Of a DNA stretch of 39,890 nt, positions 29,236 to 36,101 are shown piece by piece. Under the pieces are notes generated by a model. The model saw nothing but the letters and a program-made list of their open reading frames with translations, was not told the DNA's origin and searched no databases. A program made the translations under genes and the position numbers. Source of the stretch: Nitrospina sp. (GTDB lineage Bacteria; Nitrospinota; Nitrospinia; Nitrospinales; Nitrospinaceae); contig SMVS01000071.1 of assembly GCA_004357435.1 (NCBI GenBank), forward strand, positions 1 through 39,890, in the 5' to 3' direction. The first letter of the stretch is position 1. Every line of letters begins with the position of its first letter.

Positions 29236-29912
29236 GAGGCGGGATTCACGAAATCGTTGACGATGCGGCCATCGGCCAGGGTCAGAACCCTTTCCGCGCG
29301 TTCGGCGATGTGAGCCTCGTGCGTGACCAGCACGATGGTGGCCTTTTTTACCCGGTGCAACTCGGCGATCAGGCCGATGATGTGTTCGCTGTTTTTGGAA
29401 TCAAGGTTGCCGGTTGGCTCGTCGGCCAGCACGATGTCGGGTTCGTTGACGAAGGCGCGGGCCAGGGACAGGCGTTGTTGTTCGCCGCCCGAAAGCTGGG
29501 AGGGATAGTGATGCAGGCGGTCCTCCAGCCCCACCACGCCCAACAGGTTTTTTGATCTATTATGGGCGTGGTCCGCCCCGTTCAGTTCGGCGGCGAGAAT
29601 CACGTTTTCCAGGGCAGTCAACGTTGGGATGAGGTGAAAGTTTTGGAATATGAATCCGAATCGGCGGCCGCGGAGCAGGGCCAGTTCATCCTCATTCAGT
29701 TTCGTGATATCCTCTTGGTCGATCACGATGGACCCGCTGGTGGGAGCGTCCAATCCGGCCATCAGGCTCAGCAGGGTGGTCTTGCCGCTTCCCGAAGGAC
29801 CGGTCACCGCCACGAACTGGCCGTCGGGGATCGTCAAATCGATATCGGTCAGAATGTCCACCCGGTGGCCACCGCCGTGCAGGGATTTGTTCAACTGGCT
29901 GATCTGGATCAT
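29232..29912 (-). CDS. ybbA: ABC transporter ATPase, YbbA/LolD-like
   Basis: 226 aa ATPase. Walker A GPSGSGKTT at residues 38-46, Q-loop FIFQNFHLIPTLTALENV, signature LSGGEQQRLSLARA, Walker B IVLADEPTGNLDS, H-loop VLVTHE. These match the MacB/LolD/YbbA subgroup that pairs with FtsX-type permeases. It overlaps the permease gene by 4 nt and forms a two-gene operon diverging from the tesA-like gene, exactly as ybbA-ybbP and tesA in E. coli, which supports the symbol. Confidence 0.92.
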   Translation of the reverse strand: MIQISQLNKSLHGGGHRVDILTDIDLTIPDGQFVAVTGPSGSGKTTLLSLMAGLDAPTSGSIVIDQEDITKLNEDELALLRGRRFGFIFQNFHLIPTLTALENVILAAELNGADHAHNRSKNLLGVVGLEDRLHHYPSQLSGGEQQRLSLARAFVNEPDIVLADEPTGNLDSKNSEHIIGLIAELHRVKKATIVLVTHEAHIAERAERVLTLADGRIVNDFVNPAS

Positions 29913-30046
29913 GGATTATGGGGACCCGGTCTAAGTAAGGGGCGAACGTCACCGCTGGTATCAATGAATTTAAACCTTCGCGTTACAACCATGTTCTATT
30001 TTTACAAAGTCCGAGGTATTGTTCCAGTGGTTTTTCCCCAGCGTGC

Positions 30047-30151
30047 CACTGGCCGGGCGTGGCCCGGAGCAAATAGGTCGAACTCAGATTTGTGCTCAAT
30101 GATTATGAGGCATGGTTTCAGAGTTTGGCCCTCTGCCTCCCCTGCAAGGGG
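30047..30151 (+). repeat. dispersed palindrome-headed repeat, copy 1
   Basis: About 105 nt, starting with the perfect hairpin CCGGGC-gtg-GCCCGG (30053-30067), followed by AGCAAAT, CGAACTC and ending CCTCCCCTGCAAGGGG. It aligns over its length, by eye, with the reverse complement of 35100-35205, at roughly 70% identity with the hairpin stem identical and the loop changed. It looks like a non-coding, perhaps non-autonomous, dispersed repeat family of this genome. Confidence 0.7.
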
Positions 30152-30152
30152 T

Positions 30153-30177
30153 CGGGCAAGGCCCGGAGCTGAATGGG
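30153..30177 (+). repeat. partial tandem copy of the palindromic repeat head
   Basis: CGGGC-aag-GCCCG (30153-30165) followed by GAGCTGAATGGGTT resembles the head of copy 1 (hairpin, then GAGC, AAT and a G-run). It begins immediately after copy 1 ends, so a second, incomplete unit lies in tandem. Confidence 0.45.
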
Positions 30178-30317
30178 TTACACGGCACTTGCGTGCAACA
30201 ATGATTTAACATAATCCCAAGGTGTTGCTGGGCCTAAATAATTCCCCCTTTTTGAAGAGACCTTTGCATAGCCTGAAAATTATGGATCGGTGGGTCGCTT
30301 CGATGGGAAACCGATGA

Positions 30318-30353
30318 GCTCCCCCTTCTCCGAAGGGGGCTGGGGGGCTTTCT
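30318..30353 (+). repeat. CCCCCTTC/GAAGGGGG hairpin element, copy 1
   Basis: Perfect 8-bp stem CCCCCTTC (30321-30328) and GAAGGGGG (30332-30339) with a 3-nt loop, followed by CTGGGGGG. The same element, in reverse complement, is at 34955-34988. Here it lies in the presumed 5' leader of the tesA-like gene, 18 nt before its Shine-Dalgarno (30358-30361). Confidence 0.65.
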
Positions 30354-30366
30354 CCTTGGAGTGTTT

Positions 30367-31080
30367 ATGGATTGTTCATCTTATGCAAAGCTTTCGTTGG
30401 CAGTACCCAAAGTCTTCGGTAGACTTTTCCCGCGCGTCCATGGGCCTGTCGGCAGGAACTACTTCCAGCGGATCATGGCGGGGCTGGCGCTGGTTTTTTT
30501 CTGTGGAATATCAACCCCTGTATTGGGAGAACCCGTGATCCTTGCGTTTGGAGACAGCCTCACCGCTGGCTACATGGTCGGCGAACAACACAGTTATCCA
30601 GCGCGCCTGCAGGAAATTCTGCAGGCCAAAGGCTATCCGCACAAAGTGGTCAACGCCGGGGTGACCGGCGACACCACGGCCGGCGGAGTGCGCCGCATCG
30701 ACTGGTTGCTCAAGCATCAGCCCAAAATTGTGATCCTCGAATTGGGCGCCAACGATGGCCTGCGCGGATTATCGGTGGCCGCCATGGAAGCTAATTTGGC
30801 AACCATCATCAAAATTTGCCAGGCCAACCATGCCCGGGTCCTGCTGGCCGGTATGAAAGCCCTGCCCAACTACGGTAAAGAGTACAACCGGGAATTTGAA
30901 GCCGTGTTTACCCGGCTCGCCGAAAAACACAATCTGCCGCTCATCCCGTTTTTTCTCGCCAACGTCGCCGGTATCCAAAAACTGACCCGCCCCGACGGCC
31001 TGCATCCCGTCGCCGCAGGCTACGCCATCGTCACCCAGACCGTCTGGCAATACCTCGAACCCATGCTGGCGCAGAAATAA
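30367..31080 (+). CDS. tesA: GDSL/SGNH esterase, TesA-like arylesterase
   Basis: 237 aa exported SGNH hydrolase. Block I FGDSLTAGY (catalytic Ser), block II glycine in NAGVTGDTT, block III GAND, block V DGLHP (catalytic Asp and His). Such enzymes hydrolyse acyl-thioesters, lysophospholipids or aryl esters in the periplasm. A hydrophobic signal segment (MAGLALVFFCGISTPVLGEP) lies ~36 residues inside the longest frame. I used ATG 30367 because GGAG is 5 nt upstream, but an internal ATG at 30476 would give a more ordinary signal peptide. Divergent from ybbA-ybbP. Confidence 0.88.
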   Translation: MDCSSYAKLSLAVPKVFGRLFPRVHGPVGRNYFQRIMAGLALVFFCGISTPVLGEPVILAFGDSLTAGYMVGEQHSYPARLQEILQAKGYPHKVVNAGVTGDTTAGGVRRIDWLLKHQPKIVILELGANDGLRGLSVAAMEANLATIIKICQANHARVLLAGMKALPNYGKEYNREFEAVFTRLAEKHNLPLIPFFLANVAGIQKLTRPDGLHPVAAGYAIVTQTVWQYLEPMLAQK

Positions 31081-31092
31081 GAAATACCGGTA

Positions 31093-32187
31093 TCACCTGC
31101 AGGCTTGGACATACTGCATAAGTTGATTCTGACAAGTTCCCTTGTTAAGGATTTTCCAGGCGGTGGCGGTTGCCGTTGGGAGGTCGGGCAGGATGCCGAA
31201 CAGGTGGCACAGGGTGCCTGCCTGGTGGGCGATCATCGGGGCGGCGGGACCGGTGCCGTCTTGTAACGCCTGCTCGCCCAGTTGTGCCAGCGATTCACGT
31301 GTCGCCGGAATTTTTTTCAAAGCCTTAAACGCGTCGCCGATTTGCCGGGCGGTGGCGCTGTCGTACAGACTTTCATAATCGAGTTTCTTTTCCGCCACTT
31401 GTTCGCCGCCGGATTCGACAAACACTTTGCCTTGTTTGTGGACGCCGAACAAGGTGCCGCCTTCCATACCGTTGCCGATGGCCACGCTGTCGAATTTGCT
31501 CAACTTCGCCACGGCCAGCATGGACACTTCATAACCGGGATGAAAGTAATTGGTGGCCAGATAATTTTTTTCAGCTTGGAGCGGCAACAGCATTTTTTCC
31601 AAGGTGGCCAGCATGGGACGCTTCACGATTTCCACGCGCAGGTCGCGCAGGCTTTCCAGTGGCGGATGGCTCTGCCGGGTGCTCAGGTATCCAAATTTGA
31701 ATTTTTCGATGAGTTCTTTTCTTTTTTCGAACGGTTGCTCCGCCGCCACTCGATAATGGTTGACCAGCAGGTCTTCAAAGGTGATGCCGAACTTGGGCGG
31801 CAGGGGCAGGGTGGAGTGGCCGTAGGCCGGCAGGCCCATCGCGGCCAGCACTGGCAGAGCGTAAAATCCAAAATAAGGCACGCGGTTGAAGCCGTCGAAG
31901 GCGTCCGCCACCTGCAGGAGGCACGGCAGGCTCACCGATTGTTTCACCGTGGTGTCGTCCAAAGCCCGCCAGTAGCCGATGTTTTCCGCGACGGTTTCGA
32001 GTTTCATCCGGGCGGCGATCAGAAACAGCGCGGAGCGCACCTGGGACACCTCGCCGTTCAATATCATGCGCAGACCGTCTGCGGCTTCCAGCTCGGTCAG
32101 GTCCTTGCTCATTTTTGGTCCGGTGGCGATCTTGACCAGGTAGGTCTTCATGCGTTGGTCGGCTGGGATGGATGAAATTTCATTCAT
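31093..32187 (-). CDS. TrpD2/YbiB-like phosphoribosyltransferase-fold protein
   Basis: About 364 aa with the two-domain fold of the anthranilate phosphoribosyltransferase/nucleoside phosphorylase family. The N-terminal helical domain is clear (LTELEAADGLRMILNGEVSQ, then RSALFLIAARMKLETVAENI). The glycine-rich PRPP motif of true TrpD (GTGGD) is missing: the region reads ADAFDGFNRVPYFG, as in the TrpD2/YbiB branch, whose E. coli member binds nucleic acid. It is not a tryptophan-pathway gene by context. Start uncertain: GTG 32208, ATG 32187 (used) or ATG 32151. It ends 12 nt from the tesA-like stop. Confidence 0.72.
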   Translation of the reverse strand: MNEISSIPADQRMKTYLVKIATGPKMSKDLTELEAADGLRMILNGEVSQVRSALFLIAARMKLETVAENIGYWRALDDTTVKQSVSLPCLLQVADAFDGFNRVPYFGFYALPVLAAMGLPAYGHSTLPLPPKFGITFEDLLVNHYRVAAEQPFEKRKELIEKFKFGYLSTRQSHPPLESLRDLRVEIVKRPMLATLEKMLLPLQAEKNYLATNYFHPGYEVSMLAVAKLSKFDSVAIGNGMEGGTLFGVHKQGKVFVESGGEQVAEKKLDYESLYDSATARQIGDAFKALKKIPATRESLAQLGEQALQDGTGPAAPMIAHQAGTLCHLFGILPDLPTATATAWKILNKGTCQNQLMQYVQACR

Positions 32188-32246
32188 AGACTTGGGCTCT
32201 GGCCTCACGGCCTCATTTAGAGTAGAATAGCAGTTTCATTTACCTA

Positions 32247-33968
32247 ATGGATTATATGCCTGAAACGGAAATAATTGAACCGCCTAAAAAGACCCGACGG
32301 CGGCCGGTGAGCGTCTTGTTGACCTACCCCAGCACCAACGACGTGGCGCTGGCCAATCTGGGATTTCAACGGGTGTACTCTCTGCTCAACCAGATTGACG
32401 GCGTGACCTGTGACCGGTTCAGTTTGCCGGTTGGTTGGGACCCGGAGACGTCGCAGTTGAAATCCGACCAACTGCGCTCGCATGATTTGGGCCGTCTCCC
32501 CGGCGATTTTGACATCATCGCGTTTTCCATTTCGTTCGAACCGGATTATCTCAACACGGTTCTCATCTTAAAATATTTCGGCATCCCGCTGAAGCGCACG
32601 GCGCGGGACCGCCGGTACCCGTTGATCGTGGCCGGCGGCTCGGCGCTGTTCATCAATCCGGAGCCACTGGCGGACGTCCTCGACCTGTGTTTCATCGGCG
32701 AAGGGGAAGGACTGGCCGAACGATTTTTTGATCTGGTCACTCACTCGGACTGGGACGACCCGCGGCAATTTCTTCCCGAAGCGGCGCAACTCAGTGGGAT
32801 CTACGTTCCACAATTCTATCATCCGGTGTATGAAAAAGACCGGCAGGTCGCTCTCCGGGCCGAACCGCAGGTGTCCGCACGGGTGGAACGGCATTGGGTG
32901 GCGGAGGATTCGCCCGACCTGTGTACGCATTCGGAAATTCATGATGAAGTGTCGACCTTCAAGGACATGGCGTTGATGGAGGTGACACGCGGGTGCATTT
33001 GGGCCTGCCGGTTTTGCACGGCGGGGTTCATTTACCGGCCCCCGCGCGAGCCTAATCTGGAAACCACCTACAACTCGCTGGCCAAAGTTTTAGACGAGCA
33101 GGGCAAGGGCGCGTCGACCATCGGGTTGGTCGGCCCGTCGGTGACCGATCACCCGCAACTGCTTCCGTTGGCGCGGCGGTTGGTGGCGGAAGGCAAAAAA
33201 CTGTCGTTTTCGTCGCTTCGTATGGAAACACTCACCGATGAGCTGGTGGATCTGATTTTGAAGAGCGGACAGAAGACCCTCACCATGGCGGTGGACGCTC
33301 CGTCCGAACGCATGCGCGACGTCATCAACAAATCCGCGAGCGATGACTTCATCATCGACAAGTGCCGTTTCCTGACCGAGAAAGGCATCCTGCATTTGAA
33401 AATTTACTCCATCATCGGCCTGCCCGCCGAGGAGGACGAGGACATCGACCAGTTCATCCGGCTGGTGGAGAACATCCAAAAGGTGTATGTCGAGGCCTGC
33501 CGCAAGCGCGCCAGCATCGGCACGGTGACCATCAGCCTGAGTCCATTGGTGCCGAAACCGGGCACGCCGTTTCAGTGGCATCCCATGGAAGCGGTGACGA
33601 TCCTCAAGAAAAAGTTCATGAAAGTGCGCAAGGCGCTGGGCCGGCTCCCTAACATTCAACTGAGTTTCGGCTCGCCCAACGAATCCTACCTGCAAACTTA
33701 TTTTTCGCGCGGGGACCGGCGGGCCATGAGTTTTTTTGAAGAATACCTGGCCAACGGGCACGACGCCAAGGCGGCGTTGCAGGCCGCCCAGCCGCATCCC
33801 GATCAGTTCGTGTACCGGCAATTCCAGAAAAAAGATTTTCTGCCGTGGGACATCATCGACCACGGTTACTTCGCCGATTTTCTCTGGCAGGATTATCAGC
33901 GCGGTTTGCGTCAAAAGCACACGCCTGTGTGCGACACCGCCACCTGTAAAATCTGCGGCATCTGTTAG
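32247..33968 (+). CDS. B12-binding-type radical SAM protein with C-terminal Cys cluster
   Basis: 573 aa. The N-terminal ~200 residues look like a cobalamin-binding-type Rossmann domain (FDIIAFSISFEPDYLNTVLI, then LIVAGGSALFINPEPLAD and FIGEGEG). The radical SAM core has C-x3-C-x2-C in VTRGCIWACRFCTAG. The tail ends C-x4-C-x2-C-x2-C (CDTATCKICGIC), perhaps for a second metal cluster. The pattern resembles the TIGR03960-like uncharacterised radical SAM family; the substrate is unknown. Two possible ATG starts (32247, 32256), neither with a clear Shine-Dalgarno. Diverges from the TrpD2-like gene; the next gene begins 25 nt downstream. Confidence 0.85.
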   Translation: MDYMPETEIIEPPKKTRRRPVSVLLTYPSTNDVALANLGFQRVYSLLNQIDGVTCDRFSLPVGWDPETSQLKSDQLRSHDLGRLPGDFDIIAFSISFEPDYLNTVLILKYFGIPLKRTARDRRYPLIVAGGSALFINPEPLADVLDLCFIGEGEGLAERFFDLVTHSDWDDPRQFLPEAAQLSGIYVPQFYHPVYEKDRQVALRAEPQVSARVERHWVAEDSPDLCTHSEIHDEVSTFKDMALMEVTRGCIWACRFCTAGFIYRPPREPNLETTYNSLAKVLDEQGKGASTIGLVGPSVTDHPQLLPLARRLVAEGKKLSFSSLRMETLTDELVDLILKSGQKTLTMAVDAPSERMRDVINKSASDDFIIDKCRFLTEKGILHLKIYSIIGLPAEEDEDIDQFIRLVENIQKVYVEACRKRASIGTVTISLSPLVPKPGTPFQWHPMEAVTILKKKFMKVRKALGRLPNIQLSFGSPNESYLQTYFSRGDRRAMSFFEEYLANGHDAKAALQAAQPHPDQFVYRQFQKKDFLPWDIIDHGYFADFLWQDYQRGLRQKHTPVCDTATCKICGIC

Positions 33969-33993
33969 CGCATCCTGAAACTTCCATTCCGCC

Positions 33994-34884
33994 ATGGCAT
34001 CGACACCCCACTTTGAAAAAATGCACAAACTGCCGGAGCCATGCCGGTTCTTCGACCTGAACGCGTTGTGGTATTTCCCCAACCGCTGGGTGGTGCGCGT
34101 TTTGTATCCCCTGCCCATCTCCGCCAACCAGATCACTTTGCTGGCGCTCATGGCGGGGCTGGCCGCAGCGGGGTTTTATGCTTTCGGCGGGGAGCGGGCC
34201 TTCTTTTTTGGCGCGGTGTTCCTGTACGGCAAGCTGTTCCTGGATAATGTGGATGGACCGCTGGCGCGTTTGCGCGGTGAGGTGTCGCGGCTGGGACGTT
34301 TTCTGGATTCGTTTGCGGATTTCACGGTGGCGGTGGCGGTGTATGGCGCCATCACCTGGCGGCTGGCGCAGAGTTCACCGAACCCGGCATTCCTCTGGGC
34401 GCTCGGCATTTTAGCTTTGCTGAGTGGGTTACTGCAATGCAGTTACTGGGTATTTTATTACGTGCATTACGCGTCAAGAGTGGGCGCCTATGAAAACAAC
34501 CGCACCGATGAAACCGTGACCGAACAGGACCGGCAAGCGGCGGTGGCGGGCGAATTGCCGGGCCTCGTACTTTTTCTGCAGAAATTTCACAACGCCGCTT
34601 ACGGCTGGCAGGACCAGGCTGTGGCCATGTTTGATGGCCTCAGCCGTAAACTGGCCGGTGGGGCCGGCGCGCCCGAACAGCCGGACCGCTGGTACGCGGA
34701 CAAAACTTTTCTGGTTTGGATGGGCCCCCTGTGCGTCTGTAGCAACACCATGGCCCTCATTGTGTTTTCCCTCATCGGCCAGCTCGAATTGTTTTTATAT
34801 CTGGTGGTGTTGCTCGGCAACGGTTATTTGATCGGATTGCAGGTTTGGAAAATTGCTCGATACAAGAGTGCCGTTGGTCACTAA
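33994..34884 (+). CDS. CDP-alcohol phosphatidyltransferase
   Basis: 296 aa integral membrane enzyme that would transfer a phosphatidyl (or similar phospho-alcohol) group from a CDP-activated donor. The full active-site signature D-x2-D-G-x2-A-R-x8-G-x3-D-x3-D is present: D84, D87, G88, A91, R92, G101, D105, D109. Several hydrophobic segments flank it (ITLLALMAGLAAAGFYAFGG; others near residues 128-155 and 245-290). An unusual charged insertion (about residues 170-235) lies between helices. The acceptor alcohol cannot be told. It lies 25 nt after the radical SAM gene, likely the same transcript. Confidence 0.87.
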   Translation: MASTPHFEKMHKLPEPCRFFDLNALWYFPNRWVVRVLYPLPISANQITLLALMAGLAAAGFYAFGGERAFFFGAVFLYGKLFLDNVDGPLARLRGEVSRLGRFLDSFADFTVAVAVYGAITWRLAQSSPNPAFLWALGILALLSGLLQCSYWVFYYVHYASRVGAYENNRTDETVTEQDRQAAVAGELPGLVLFLQKFHNAAYGWQDQAVAMFDGLSRKLAGGAGAPEQPDRWYADKTFLVWMGPLCVCSNTMALIVFSLIGQLELFLYLVVLLGNGYLIGLQVWKIARYKSAVGH

Positions 34885-34887
34885 ACT

Positions 34888-34912
34888 CAGCGGTGAACCG
34901 GGTCACCCTTCG
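34888..34912 (+). repeat. 25-nt direct repeat, copy 1
   Basis: Starts CAGCGGTGAACCGGGTCACC and matches 35074-35098 at 22 of 25 positions. It begins just after the stop codon of the CDP-alcohol transferase gene. Confidence 0.6.
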
Positions 34913-34954
34913 ACCGGCTCAGGATGACAGGAGACGTCACCCGTGTTTATCTGT

Positions 34955-34988
34955 GAAATCCCCCCTGCCCCCTTCAAGAAGGGGGAGC
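34955..34988 (-). repeat. CCCCCTTC/GAAGGGGG hairpin element, copy 2
   Basis: Reverse-complement counterpart of 30318-30353. The stem CCCCCTTC (34968-34975) and GAAGGGGG (34978-34985) is retained, with the loop shortened to two bases (in practice a 7-bp stem and 4-nt loop). Confidence 0.6.
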
Positions 34989-35073
34989 CATTGTTTTCTC
35001 CCAGTGAATTCTGGCCCAATAAATTGGGCAACTACACAAAACCTGTATTCTTCGCTTGCGCCCTCCGCGTCCT

Positions 35074-35098
35074 CTGCGGTGAACCGGGTCATGCTTCG
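35074..35098 (+). repeat. 25-nt direct repeat, copy 2
   Basis: Starts CTGCGGTGAACCGGGTCATG; 3 differences from 34888-34912. It directly abuts the palindrome-headed repeat copy 2. Confidence 0.6.
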
Positions 35099-35099
35099 C

Positions 35100-35205
35100 C
35101 GCCCCTTGCAGGGAGGCAAAGGGTTGAACCTTGGAGTTATGCCTGGAAACTACTGAGTGCCAGCAGGAGTTCGGCCCCATTTGCTCCGGGCTTTGCCCGG
35201 CTGGC
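35100..35205 (-). repeat. dispersed palindrome-headed repeat, copy 2
   Basis: Inverted relative to copy 1 at 30047-30151. The head hairpin reads CCGGGC-ttt-GCCCGG (35186-35200) on the + strand; the tail CCCCTTGCAGGGAGG lies at 35102-35116. It ends about 14 nt from the stop codon of the LON-domain gene. Confidence 0.7.
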
Positions 35206-35218
35206 CGTGCGCCGAGCA

Positions 35219-35884
35219 CTAATTCATGCGGACGTCGTGTCCCGATTTGGCCAAGGTTTTGGATTGCTGAACGATGGCGATTTTGAGTTGCAGGTGAGAC
35301 ATCACGGTTTGGTGACGTTTGAGGGCGTCCGGTTCTTCGACCAACTGCTGTTGCTGGTGGGGCGGCAGTTCCAACAAGTAGGCCAAAAGGTCGACCACCT
35401 CGCCGAGAGTGTCGCTCCCTGACAACTCCAGCTCCGCAATTTGCGGGTTGGTATCCGGTAGGAGTTCGGTGAATTGCTGGTAGGTGTTCATCAAGCGCAC
35501 CATCTCCGGATCATTTTCTGCATACGGACGGTCGTTGATGGCGGGCAGAAGTTCCACCTCCGCCTCACGGAACGGGCGATCTCCCACCTCGCGAACGACC
35601 CGAAAGCGGCTTTGTCCGCGCAGGAGAATGTTGTATTTGCCGTCCTCCAGCCGATCCCACTTTTCCAGGTTGCCAGCACAGCCGATGGGTTTGATCGCCG
35701 GACCGCCAAAGTATTCTTTCTCATAACCCGGCTCCAAAAGGACCATGCCGATCCATTGCCCGGATTCAATCGAGTGGGCCACCATATCCCGATAGCGGGG
35801 TTCAAAAATGTGCAGAGGCAGGACGGTTTTCGGATAAAAAACTGACGCAGGCAGGGGGAACAGCGAAATGCGTTTGGTTTCCAT
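35219..35884 (-). CDS. stand-alone LON substrate-binding domain protein
   Basis: 221 aa, the N-terminal LON domain without the AAA+ and protease parts of Lon. Typical start ISLFPLPASVFYPKTVLPLH followed by IFEPRYRDMV, then GCAGNLEKWDRLEDGKYNIL and a helical C-terminal part (VDLLAYLLELPPHQQQQLVE). Such proteins are widespread and called ATP-dependent protease La-domain proteins; their role is not established and no protease is encoded nearby. The ATG has no obvious Shine-Dalgarno. It ends next to the repeat island. Confidence 0.88.
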   Translation of the reverse strand: METKRISLFPLPASVFYPKTVLPLHIFEPRYRDMVAHSIESGQWIGMVLLEPGYEKEYFGGPAIKPIGCAGNLEKWDRLEDGKYNILLRGQSRFRVVREVGDRPFREAEVELLPAINDRPYAENDPEMVRLMNTYQQFTELLPDTNPQIAELELSGSDTLGEVVDLLAYLLELPPHQQQQLVEEPDALKRHQTVMSHLQLKIAIVQQSKTLAKSGHDVRMN

Positions 35885-36034
35885 AATATTTTTTTAAAGA
35901 TGGATTATTTGAAATTGCAACAGGCCCCAAGGGTCCGGAATAATTATATCGCGTTGTCCTTCTTGGTGAGCTGTTTACTTTCCGAAAAAAGTTAGTCACC
36001 GATTCCTTGAATCCTCAGAGGTTCCACACCTTCT

Positions 36035-36040
36035 TATAAT
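36035..36040 (+). promoter_or_regulatory. candidate -10 box for the ATP-grasp operon
   Basis: A perfect TATAAT in the divergent gap (35885-36101), about 60 nt before the ATP-grasp start. No acceptable -35 lies at 16-18 nt; TTGAAT at 36007-36012 is 22 nt away. Weak prediction. Confidence 0.3.
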
Positions 36041-36101
36041 ATATTGAAATGTTGATGTTTTTTTGACTAATTGCGCCAGTTGTTCTAACCTTTTTCGCAA
36101 T

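Larger units (their letters stand above)
29913..30366. other. gene-free island with repeat elements
   Basis: 454 nt between the divergent ybbA-like and tesA-like genes. It contains at least three repeat elements that recur, in opposite orientation, at 34885-35218 (listed separately). No gene-like reading frame is supported. The promoters of both flanking genes should be in it, but I could not pick them out with confidence. Confidence 0.6.
34885..35218. other. gene-free island, mosaic of repeat elements
   Basis: 334 nt between the convergent CDP-alcohol transferase and LON-domain genes. It is almost wholly made of repeats: two near-identical 25-nt direct repeats, a CCCCCTTC hairpin, a perfect dyad GCCCAAT-AA-ATTGGGC (35014-35029), and a copy of the palindrome-headed repeat. 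Phrases such as the CGGCTCAGGATGACAGG and CCGCGTCCTCTGCGGTGAA stretches resemble intergenic repeats I recall from many bacterial genomes. Confidence 0.6.

Noticed and set aside
29913..30366. CRISPR array
   Set aside because: The repeats are few, diverged, inverted between islands, and not regularly spaced; no cas gene is present.
33090..34151. Minus-strand open frame opposite the radical SAM gene
   Set aside because: Lacks any family pattern; the + strand carries a complete radical SAM motif set.
34943..35422. Plus-strand open frame across the repeat island into the LON gene
   Set aside because: Half is repeat DNA and half is antisense to a clear LON-domain gene.
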